From assembly GCA_030220185.1 (NCBI GenBank), contig JASPKZ010007288.1, forward strand, positions 811,001 through 875,000: a DNA stretch of 64,000 bases, read 5' to 3'. The position numbers and the translations under genes were made by a program. The stretch is from Diploptera punctata. Its lineage: Eukaryota > Arthropoda > Insecta > Blattodea > Blaberidae. Position 1 is the stretch's first letter. Each line of letters begins with the position of its first letter. Of the stretch, positions 55,773-64,000 are shown in pieces. The notes under the pieces are model-generated. The model worked only from the letters and a program-made list of their open reading frames with translations, was not told where the DNA came from and searched no databases.

Positions 55773-55867
55773 GAACTTTGCTAAAACTTACTCAAACAGC
55801 CCCAAAATAATTTTTACAAAAGTAATTTATTATGACGAGCCTAAAATCAACATTTTCAGTTAGGACT

Positions 55868-56617
55868 GTGTGCGGGCGAGAACCACGCTCTGCGCCGCCG
55901 TGTATCGCCTTTTGTTTCCGTTGTATATATTAGCGTAGAGTTAATAACATCCAAGGTTATTAATCAAAAGCCTTTGCCCGGGCCCATGAGAAGCAAAGAT
56001 TGATTCATCTTTCTTTCCTAAAGACTTAAACATAAATCAACAATAGATCTCAAAACACTAGATTAATTTATGATTCTTATTTAAACTGAATGTATCATTA
56101 TTGTTATTAACCATGAAAGCTAGACGGAAAAAAAGGAAGCTAACATGATCTCCTAAATAAGTAAGTTTCGGTACGGGAATATTAAACAGCAGGATGCACA
56201 TAAATAATTTGAACATTAACCAGGATGTATACAAAAATGATGTTTAATATAAACAAGACGTCTGAAGTATAAGAAAAATATAACAAATATAAATATTGAT
56301 CATACCTTGCATTTAAAAAAATAATAATAATCATTAACATCAAAAATTATGTCATACCTCACTCAAACAACTTCATTCATGCAACAGTCCAAGCCAGGGT
56401 GGCTTTCCCTGGTCCTCCGGACCAAAACTCAAACCACGCCACTCGCGTGCCCCAGACGACGAAGTCTCAACTTAAAGTTCCGATCGAATGATAATGCTCT
56501 GAATGTGCGTAGCGTATTTGATGCATAGAGAAGGGATATTGGCATAGTTCACGAATCTTTCTATTCAATGAGAATAACGGCACTGCAGTTGCGAACCGAA
56601 AATAGCACTTTCGGTTC
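55868..56617 (-). mobile_element. Element X, copy 2 (reverse), inside the Tc1
   Basis: On the reverse strand it starts with GAACCGAAA ... TTTTCGGTTC (hairpin, 56617 downward) and ends at GCAGAGCGTGGTTCTCGC and CCGCACAC (55868). It shares order and wording with copy 1 at 47584-48456 and is about 120 bp shorter. It lies between the transposase segments YYDEPKINIF and NIQPIVNHSG, so it inserted into the transposase gene. Confidence 0.8.
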
Positions 56618-56629
56618 AACTGAATAAAA

Positions 56630-57185
56630 AAAATCTAGAGGAATTGAAATACAGCGCTACAAAACAGAATATCCAACCCATTGTGAATCATAGTGGTGAT
56701 TCTTTATTAGTATGGGGATACATGAGTACCTCTGGAGTCGGGACCTTGCATTTTATCGCTGGTGTGATGTATCACACACAGTATATGAACATACGGAAGA
56801 CCAGTCTTCATACCTCTGCAGAGGAAATGGGGATCAAACATGGTTTTCTATTTATGCGAGATAATGATCCCAAACACGTAGGTTTCAATACGCGTTTATG
56901 AATTTTGTATAACCCACCAAAGTGCATGGAAACGCCTCCCTAGTCTCCGGACATAAGCCCCACTGAAAATGTATGGGAACATTTGAAAATGAGAATGCGT
57001 TCAAGGCAGGTTTCCAACAAGCAAGACCTGAGAAACGCTTTGGAATAAGAATGGAGAAATGTACCTTCTTCAGTAACTTCAAATTTAGTCGGGTCGATGC
57101 TACGTCGTCCTCAAGCCATTTTGGAGCCAAAGGAGCTCCAAACCAAGCATTGAACTCAAAACATAAAGAATCGGAACAGTCCTAA
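56630..57185 (+). pseudogene. Tc1 transposase, C-terminal part
   Basis: NIQPIVNHSGDSLLVWGYMS, TSGVGTLHFI and FMRDNDPKHVG (56670-56875) carry the VWG and DNDPKH (second catalytic Asp) blocks. After a stop, SPDISPTENVWEHLKMRMRS (the block with the last catalytic Glu, about 56945-57000) is followed by RQVSNKQDLRNAL and, in shifted frame, SVTSNLVGSMLRRPQAILEP. Hence DD34E-type catalytic residues are still readable but split over frames. It continues the N-terminal part across element X. Confidence 0.9.
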
Positions 57186-57520
57186 TATGAGACTGTATCA
57201 ATACTTCTTGTTTGTTAATGTTTTTTGTTTCTGTATAAATTATTTTTTACTCGTTAATATCCTTATGTTAAAACAGAGTAAACTGCTTATTTAACTTTAT
57301 AGAGTGCATTGTAAAGGTATATAATTTTGTTTTTTTATACAGTGAAGAAATAAATACATTATTTATTCCTCTTTGTGATAGTCTTAAGTGTATTAATACT
57401 TTCTGCAGTATATTAGTTGCTACTAGATGTCTCATTAAGGAGATATGATGACCACAAATCACTCGCTGACATCTGCATGAAAATAAGCGTAACTAAATTA
57501 GCTTGGTTAAGGAATTTCCG

Positions 57521-58395
57521 CTAGGGAGCACACTAATCACCACTCGGGGAAGTAAGGGGTATATATTGGCCACAGATTATTACAGTTTAATAATTAATTG
57601 TATTTGCTTTTATTTTTAATACACTTTTTCTTTAGACTTATACATTTATTTACACATATTTGTATTGTGTATAAAGCAGGTTTAATTCTTACGTTTCGTA
57701 TTAATATAACCCTAGTTTTTTCACGAATTTCAAATAGGCCTCTATCATTTTATTTTAGTATTAGGCAAGACAAAAAAAAGAAAGCAGTTTCTACTCTGAA
57801 TGCATTTTAAATATAACATTTTTTTTAGTATTAGGCTAAACAAAATATGAAGCATATTTTACTGTAAATGCATTGAATAGACGCAATCAAACCACGGCTG
57901 AGATACACAATAGAGAGCTGGCGCAGGTATTCTAAGTGTCCCCGAGCCTGCCACCAGTAGAAAGACTATAATAAATAATGTATTTATGTACTGTAACTAA
58001 TGACTATAAACTCATGTAATGTAAATGAGCTGACACACTTTCAATGAATAACATAACGTATAACGAGGTTGATGTTACATATTTTAAGCAAATAACTGGA
58101 ACAACAGTCCAGCCGCTCAGTCTCCGGAACTGACGTTTTCATGACAGTATTGACGATATGGATATTCAGTGGAGGGGCTACTTTATATACCATGCGGTCA
58201 GTAGAAATACAGCCGATAACATTGCAGCAATTTATAATTTCACGATCGCGTCGAGAACAGTGATTGGTTGTAGCAAACGTCCAATCCCACTTCAACTATT
58301 TTCTTACTATCAGTAGAGGGCGAGTTTCTCCCTTTATCCCTCGTACAAGCTAAATGTCAAAGCCGGGGATTCAGCGACTGGACTATAAAACAAAC
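57521..58395. other. No gene recognised
   Basis: AT-rich to 57880, then somewhat GC-richer to 58380. The 84-codon reverse frame at 58041-58295 has no recognisable domain. Confidence 0.5.
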
Positions 58396-58912
58396 CCATA
58401 GTTTCATGGCCGCTCGGATGTAAGTACTCCTTACATCCCTATCCTGAACTAATTATTTGCAATCATTCCCTCATAGTACACCTCCCTAAAGTCATGTTTA
58501 ATATTATGCTGCAATCTCACTCTTGGTATACATAGTGGTCACTTCCACTCTATTTTCCTGTTAATTTCCACGGACCTCTTTCATTCCCCATTCGTGCCAC
58601 ATGTCCTGCCAATCGCAGTCCACGAGATTTAACTTCTGTTATCATGTTTAATTTCCTATAAAGATAATATGGCTCATTTAATGTAGTTTCTTCAATTAGT
58701 TTCTTCTTCAGTCCAAAATGTCTTCAAGGAACTTTATTCTTTGATACTATTAATAAATTCTCCTCTCTTAAATTAAGAGATCATGTTTCCCATTCATATT
58801 GGATACAATTAGTTGAAGTAGATGTATTATATACATTCAGTTTAAATTTTTCTCGAGAGGCATAGAGACTAAGTAATGCGTATTATTATTATTACTTACT
58901 TACTCACTGGAA

Positions 58913-61900
58913 CTATCGAACCCGAAGGTTTCTGGCCGCGCGGACATAAGCTCTCCATACATCCCTATCCTGAGCCAATGCTTTCCGATCATTTCCTGTA
59001 TAATCTACTTCCCTCAAATCATAGGTAATGTTATTCTCCCACCTCATTCTTAGTCTACCAACTGGGCGTTTTCCCTCTTGCCTGCCTACAATAAGCTACC
59101 ATGCAAGTCTTTCATTCCCCATACGTGCAACATGTTCAGCCCATCGCAGTCTACGAGACTTAACTGTTCTTATTATATCTGGCTTCCTATAAAGACCATG
59201 TAGTTCATTGTTATGTAGTCTTCTCCATTCACCTGTCTGTTCATCTCTCTTTGGTCCAAAAATTTTCCTAAGTACTTTATTCTCAAATACTTGTAATCTC
59301 CTTTCCTCCCTTAAAGTAAGAGTCCATGTTTCGCACCCATATAATATAACTGGTAGAATAATAGTTTTATATATTTTCAGTTTAACGTTTTTTGAAAGGA
59401 GTTGGGACATCAAGAGTCTCTGCAATGCATAATAGCACGCATTTCCAGAATTGAGCCTATGTTTAATTTCTTTGTGCATCTCATTCCTATTTGTGATTAT
59501 TGTTCCTAGGTATTTGAATTCAGCCACTTCCTCAAAATTTCCCTCATTTGTCATTAGCTGTCCATTTCCATTATATAATGAATTTCTACGTGTGACCATA
59601 TATTTAGTTTTATTGATATTTACTTCCAGTCCTAATTTCTTAGTGTTACTCAATAGTGTGTGCGTGTTGTCCTTTAGTATCTCCTCGCTATCGGCCAATA
59701 GTACTACATCATCAGCATAAACTAACAGCTTATTAATACCATTGAGTTGTAAGCCTTCCTCATTCTCTAAAGATTTAATGGCATGCTCTAGTACAAAATT
59801 AAATAGTAGAGGAGATAGTGCATCTCCTTGCTTCAACCCATTCTGGATTTCAAAAGTGTCCGAAAACTGTTTGCCTACACGCACCCTACTCTTTGTGCCA
59901 TTTAGACACATTCGTATAAGTCTAACTAACTTTTTAGGAATTCCGAACTCCAGCAGGATACTATATAACTTCTCCCTCTTAATTGAATCATATGCTTTTT
60001 TGAAGTCTACATATAGTTGATGTACAGTACCATTATATTCCCATTTCTTTTCTAAAATCTGTCTTATACTAAAAATCTGATCTGTTGTAGACCTGTTTCT
60101 TCTAAATGCACATTGATGATCTCCTAGAATGTCATCAATATAGGGAGTAAGTCTGCTTACTAATATATTTGTTAGAATTTTGTACGAAGTTGAAAGTAAT
60201 GAGATGCCTCTATAGTTGTTGCAATCAGTTTTATCTCCTTTCTTATAAATTGGTACGATAATTGATTATTTCCATTCATCTGGAAGAGCTTCTTTTTCCT
60301 AAATCATACTAAGCAACCAGCATATCTTGTCCATCAATTTTTCTCCCCCTGATTTTATCAGTTCTGCTGGGATCTCATCTGAACCTGATGCTTTATACAT
60401 CTTCAATTTTTCAATCGCCATTTCAACCTCTAATGCACTTGGCTCTGCGACTAGCATTTCTGCTGTCTGTAAATTATCCTCCTCAATGTCCTGTTCTGTA
60501 TGTACATTTAATAGCTGATTAAAGTAACTTTTCCATCTATTTAATATACTCCTGGAATCTGCAATCATATCCCCATTTTCATTCCGAATTATGTTTGTTC
60601 TAGCCTGAAACCCTTTCTTCTCTATACTAATTCCCTGATATAATTCTCTAATGTTCCTATTTTTTGCATTCATTTCAAGATCATTAATCTTCTCTCTCAA
60701 ATATTCCCTCTTTTTACTCTTTAGTAACTTGGTGGTTTCCCGTCTAACACTACCCAATTGCTCTAAATTTACCTCATTTGGCTCGTGTAACCATTTCATT
60801 TTTGCTAGCTTTCTTTTCTTTACAATGTCGGCACATTCCTCATCAAACCATTTCTTGTTTTGCCTCTTTTTTAAACAACCAATGCTTTCTGATGCTGACA
60901 ATTTAATAGTATCTCTTATAGCCTCCCATTCTTTATTTATATCAGTTTCTTCTTCGTTTGCCACATTGTCATCTGAAGATTCCAGTACTTCAAATCTATT
61001 AGCAATTTTGATTTGGTATTCTTGCCGCATTTCATCATTTTTCAAGTTTTTTAATTCATATTTTACAGAATCATCTTTAGCGTTTGTTCCTCTCATAAGC
61101 GATAGCCGTTGTCTGATTTTCACTCTGACCAGATGATGATCCGAATTGCAGTCTGTCCCTCTAACTGATCTAACATCAATGATGCTACTGTGCCAGCGTT
61201 TATCCACTAATACATGATCTATCTGGTTCCGAGTTTCTCCATCTGGGGACGTCCAGGTGTATTTATGAATATCCTTATGCTGAAATGTTGTGCTCTTAAC
61301 AATGAGATTCTTTGATGTGGCAAATGTGACTAATCTAACCCCGTTGTCGTTACTATCTTCATGAAGACTGAATTTGCCTATTGTTGGTTTGAATATATCT
61401 TCCCGCCCCACTTTTGCATTAAAATCTCCTAAGACAATTTTCATATGATATCGTGAAAGGCTATCAAATAAGCATTCTAATTCTTCATAGAACTCATCCT
61501 TGATCTTGTCATCTTTATCTTCTGTGGGGGCATGTACATTTACAATTATAAAATCATGTCGTTTACCCTTTAGAATTATGTATGATATCCTATCACTAAC
61601 AAACTTAATATCTCGGATAGCGGATAGGATCCTCCTTCTGACTAAAAAACCCGTTCCAAATGCAGGTCTTTCTGCACCCCCGTAGTATAATGCAAAGCTT
61701 CCTGATTCCTGACTACCTTCTCCTGGCCACCCAACTTCCTGTAAAGCGACTATATCCAAGGGCGATTTATCTAATTCCCGCGTTAATATCTCTAGTGCCC
61801 CGCTATTGTATAAAGTCCTAACATTCCATGTTCCTAGGAACATGTCCCTGTGTTTGAGCCCTTGGCATGGGTTCCCTGAAGTAGTCCCCGCCCGGAGAAC

Positions 61901-61951
61901 CGAATGGGGGACTATTTGACCTCCGGAAAATTTTACCCCAATTGAACCCAT
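58913..61951 (-). pseudogene. LINE endonuclease-reverse transcriptase, 1012 codons with three stops
   Basis: A single frame from the ATG at 61949-61951 to TAG at 58913-58915. Endonuclease, residues about 38-280: GTWNVRTLY, ALQEVGW (catalytic Glu), NVHAPTEDKDD, VLGDFNAKVG, WTSPDGETRNQIDHVLVD and DCNSDHHLV. Reverse transcriptase, about 500-850: SGSDEIPAELI, NNYRGISLLS, LYVDFKKAYDS (Asp block), GLKQGDALSPLLFNFVLE and YADDVVLLA (codons 745-748). C-terminus ends NLRVR. Premature stops are at codons 551 (60299-60301, TAG), 562 (60266-60268, TAA) and 952 (59096-59098, TAG); I saw no frameshift. It resembles RTE-type proteins annotated 'craniofacial development protein 2-like'. The start ATG may not be the native one, since the frame has an unusual GC-richer lead-in before GTWNVRTLY. 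Confidence 0.93.
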
Positions 61952-62154
61952 GTCCGCATTTCTTGACGGTTGTATTTTTACGGTGAAAGATCGTCAGTCT
62001 TTCGACGAAGGTACTTTTTTCGTCTGGCTTATCACCTTCGACCAGTCCGGCATGGGTACCCCTTTCGGCAGCAATGTTACCGCCGGCATAGCTCTCTGGA
62101 TCATTGAAGCACGTAAGCCACTCCAACCCGACAAGGTAAAGATACTATGGAGGG

Positions 62155-62225
<71 letters not shown>

Positions 62226-62340
62226 CCGGTAAATATTGTGGGGTACCCCTTTCGGCAGGAATGCTACCGCCGGCATAGCTCTCAGGATCATTTAAGCACG
62301 TAAGCCACTCAACCACGTCAAGGTAAAGATACCATGGAGG
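61952..62340 (-). promoter_or_regulatory. Duplicated 5' leader of the young LINE
   Basis: Two ~105-bp blocks are direct repeats: 62048-62155 and 62233-62341. Both contain GTACCCCTTTCGGCAG, TACCGCCGGCATAGCTCTC, GGATCATT, AGCACGTAAGCCACTC and AAGGTAAAGATAC. Each is followed by its own long ATT repeat. Reading toward the gene, GC-rich segments such as GAGAGCTATGCCGGCGGTA can pair with each other. The layout resembles the tandem 5' monomers of some LINEs. Promoter or ribozyme activity is only inferred. Confidence 0.6.
62157..62223. repeat. (ATT)n microsatellite in the LINE leader
   Basis: Pure ATT repeat of about 67 bp after the first leader block. Confidence 0.97.
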
Positions 62341-62341
62341 G

Positions 62342-62343
<2 letters not shown>

Positions 62344-62417
<74 letters not shown>

Positions 62418-62427
62418 CATCATTATT
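62344..62427. repeat. (ATT)n microsatellite in the LINE leader
   Basis: Pure ATT repeat of about 84 bp after the second leader block; the poly-Asn and poly-Ile frames here are artefacts. Confidence 0.97.
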
Positions 62428-62715
62428 GTGACTGGTGTATTCTAATGTAAAGTAGAATGGAAGAGAAGACCACATGGCATTAACTTCACCACGCTCATAT
62501 ATAGAAAGTCTATAGCGTTCTTTTCACAATTAAGTCCACGTTGAATTTCTTTTTGTGTCTCATTTCTGATTGTAATTATTATTCCTATGTATCTGAATCC
62601 AGCCAATTTTCAAATGTTCACTCATTTGTTTTTAATTATCCATTCCCATTCTTTAATGCTTTTTTACGTGACTATATATATATATTGTGTAGTAAAAATC
62701 AATTTCCTATATATA

Positions 62716-63424
62716 TCTGCTTATATTTTTTCTTATTTTGGGAAATATGATTGCTTAATATTAAATAGCCTACAGGCTATAGACCCAACAACTAACTGGC
62801 CTATTGTTCTCTCTGCCTGGCGCTGTTGAGTTTTTGTCGTTTCACCAACATATGACTTTTTCACCTATTGTGAATTTATTTAAGATTTTATTGATAATTA
62901 ATTATCAGACAGGTTTCATAGTTGTCATATGAAGTTACGTGGACACCCTGTGTATATGGCACATAGAATATGAACATTTTATAAAATGTATTTAAATTTA
63001 CAATGTGCTGCAGAGTTTTGGTAGGGAAAATCTTGTTTATCGGATTCTCAAGCGGTTGGTTGAGTGAAGTTTTACAAATCCCCAACACCACTACCACCAC
63101 GCAGCAGACAAAGTTTGGTTCAATAACAAACATCCCAAGTTTCTCAATTCTCCTAGACACACCAGCCACCAAATCGCCACACCACTCTTTTTTTCTACAT
63201 TACTTTTCCCGCAGAATAAACAATGAAAATCTGCATCTTATTTAGACTTAAACATATTCATTCTTGAATGTCAAAACAGATTAGCTTGTAATATTATAGA
63301 TGATAATTAATAATATTATCATGTCTTTCATGTTTTATCACTTGGATTAATAAAAATATTGGTGTTACAACAATAACATGAACCTCACTGAATATAATTT
63401 GCTTAGGCCTACGTGAACAGTTTT
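62716..63424. other. No gene recognised
   Basis: AT-rich. GACACCCTGTGTATA near 62942 resembles terminal sequences of some mariner-like elements, but no partner was found. The 94-codon reverse and 80-codon forward frames show no domain. Confidence 0.45.
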
Positions 63425-63740
63425 TAACTCTTGATATTTTAGGATGAAAAATCCAAGAGACATGTCCTCCGGGAGGGGTTTAAGCCATGGGTCCCGAGTC
63501 TGAAGATTTTCAGGTTCGTACAAAATTCTTAAGCCTGAATAAAAAGGCATCTAAGCAAAATTTGCCCAATATTCCCATTCTTTTACTACCTTGGTTTCCT
63601 TAGATACCACTATGAGGCGGAACGATGGCCACGGGCCAATCAATGCCATCTATCCGGAAACAAGTTTAACTAAATTAGTATGGTTGAATTCCTCCCCTGT
63701 AGGAGGAGAACGCCTAAGTGTCATTGTGAGATGCAAGGGC
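63425..63740 (+). mobile_element. SINE (family 2), head missing
   Basis: GACATGTCCTCCGGGAGGGG, GTTTAAGCCATGGGTCCCGA, TCTGAAGATTTTCAGGTTCG, TAAGCCTGAATAAAAAGGCA, and then AACTAAATTAGTATGGTTGA. It follows the same order as the copies at 54206 and 36595, and has the GGCATCTAAGCAAAATTTG piece that also follows array module A. Confidence 0.75.
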
Positions 63741-63818
63741 TTAGTACTACAAATACTACTTATTACTTATTCATCTGTACTTGTGCAACGTTTCTCTCTG
63801 TTTTCTCACTGATACTAT

Positions 63819-63825
63819 GAAATGG

Positions 63826-63853
<28 letters not shown>
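63819..63853. repeat. (TA)n microsatellite
   Basis: TA run of about 35 bp near the end of the window. The last ~145 bp (63855-64000) are AT-rich without identifiable content. Confidence 0.93.
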
Positions 63854-63856
<3 letters not shown>

Positions 63857-64000
63857 TGCAAATGAGCGATGGCGTAAATATACTTTATGAAATATATTTA
63901 AACTACATAGTAAATACATATTATGCTCCCTTTAAAAACATAGGAAGATAAATACAAAGGTTTGTGTTAGCTATAAAATTATGACAGGGAAAACATAATC

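Larger units (their letters stand above)
54805..55862 (+). pseudogene. Tc1 transposase, N-terminal part, internally duplicated
   Basis: The frame starts MWRKVRKTTVEEWELNIGLH and continues KLLNGISEIIGSPRPNIRHN, the first helix-turn-helix region of Tc1-type transposases. The piece coding PRPNI...DRV...ENSHLI is then repeated at ~76-79 bp intervals at about 54903, 54981, 55060 and 55136. It continues GRPRKLYVIVEK and KSRSPKLAASIKNDFDISIS (second HTH). Near 55785-55860, LLNFAKTYSNSPKIIFTKVI and YYDEPKINIF give the first catalytic Asp block (FTDES-type, with Ser changed to Pro). Stops and frame changes are frequent; the protein is dead. Confidence 0.85.
54468..57408 (+). mobile_element. Tc1-family DNA transposon, 2.94 kb, with TIRs and TA duplications
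   Basis: The left end reads TA then CTGCAGAAAGTATTGATACA. The reverse complement of the right end reads CTGCAGAAAGTATTAATACA, followed outside by TA. The 25-bp terminal inverted repeats differ at one position. TA target duplications and the Tc1-type transposase inside fix the family. The interior is enlarged by tandem duplications of the DNA-binding part and by element X (55868-56617). A normal Tc1 element is about 1.3-1.7 kb. Confidence 0.92.
54206..57520 (+). mobile_element. SINE (family 2), complete head, split by a Tc1 element
   Basis: The head (54211-54295) has box A GATGGACTAGTGGTTAGG and box B GAGTTCAAACCCGATCG. The body runs CTAGGGAAATGTCCTCCGGG ... GGTCCCGATTCTGAATATTT up to 54467. 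After the Tc1 element it resumes at 57411 with TAGTTGCTACTAGATGTC ... CTCGCTGACATCTGCATG ... AACTAAATTAGCTTGGTTAA. Joined in order, the two parts follow the uninterrupted copy at 36595-36850. Confidence 0.8.
58893..62470 (-). mobile_element. Young, nearly intact LINE, reverse strand
   Basis: On the reverse strand: a duplicated 5' leader (62470-61952), one long coding frame (61951-58913), and an AGTA/AAGT-type tail at 58893-58912. Copies of the 3' end occur at 15252, 22755, 27350, 35860, 53230 and in the flanking old copy, so the family has been active repeatedly here. Only three premature stops disrupt the frame. The outer 5' limit is uncertain (62430-62510), because no clear target duplication was found. 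Confidence 0.85.
58400..62715 (-). mobile_element. Old LINE copy, reverse strand, split by the young LINE
   Basis: The first part (58400-58880) aligns in decayed form with 58930-59420 (CATACATCCCTATCCTGA-like, CCAATCGCAGTCCACGAGA, TTAAATTAAGAGATCATGTT). The second part (about 62515-62715) continues it where 59440-59620 would follow (TTCTTTTTGTGTCTCATTTC, TGATTGTAATTATTATTCCT, ATGTATCTGAATCCAGCC). The two parts meet in sequence if the young LINE is removed, so the young element inserted into an older relative. Confidence 0.78.

Noticed and set aside
60651..61136. 161-codon forward frame
   Set aside because: Antisense shadow of the LINE endonuclease-RT frame on the reverse strand.
61950..62475. 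Frames rich in Ile or Asn
   Set aside because: Translations of the ATT microsatellites.
1..64000. CRISPR array
   Set aside because: No short direct repeats with regular unique spacers; the repeats seen are microsatellites or TE parts, and the DNA is eukaryotic.

Overview
This 64 kb window is AT-rich nuclear DNA from an animal, most likely an insect. I find no host gene with a convincing exon structure, no rRNA, no functional tRNA gene and no CRISPR array. Nearly everything recognisable is transposable-element sequence: LINEs with endonuclease and reverse transcriptase, tRNA-derived SINEs, a Tc1 element, a mariner-like remnant, a pogo/Tigger-like element, a piggyBac remnant, Penelope-like pieces and foldback elements. 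Microsatellites, mainly (ATT/TAA)n and (TA)n, are frequent. The best-preserved LINE resembles the endonuclease-reverse transcriptases often annotated in cockroaches and termites as 'craniofacial development protein 2-like', so I infer a blattodean insect. That placement is from memory of the family, not from a search.

Layout. 1-2.2 kb: plain AT-rich DNA and microsatellites. 2.2-23.7 kb: by eye, about five diverged copies of one unit of roughly 2.3-2.6 kb, in the same order and orientation. Each unit carries up to three tRNA-like modules. The array has been split by a pogo/Tigger-like element (itself carrying an ORF1-only LINE), LINE copies, SINEs and a large palindrome. 23.7-25.9 kb: LINE ORF1 and endonuclease without reverse transcriptase. 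26.3-27.2 kb: a gutted piggyBac gene. 27.35-27.55 kb: a LINE tail with a perfect 15-bp target duplication. 29.6-31.4 kb: a decayed LINE. 31.6-45 kb: SINEs, microsatellites, a Penelope-like element with inverted terminal arms, LINE tails and a mariner-like remnant.

46.35-50.08 kb: a LINE with 5' leader, endonuclease and reverse transcriptase, split by an 873-bp element (here called X). 50.2-51.3 kb: a foldback element next to a Jockey-like reverse transcriptase remnant. 52.8-53.7 kb: Penelope and LINE scraps between TA repeats. 54.2-57.5 kb: a SINE split by a Tc1 element with matching terminal inverted repeats and TA duplications; the Tc1 holds a second copy of X in the opposite orientation. 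58.4-62.7 kb: an old LINE split by a young copy of a related LINE whose 1012-codon frame has only three premature stops and whose 5' leader is duplicated. 63.4-63.75 kb: a SINE.

The genes do not form a pathway. The window is a record of nested insertions: SINE then Tc1 then X; old LINE then young LINE; array unit then Tigger then LINE. Boundaries were read by eye and most are good to about 5-30 bp; those supported by target duplications or terminal repeats are better.
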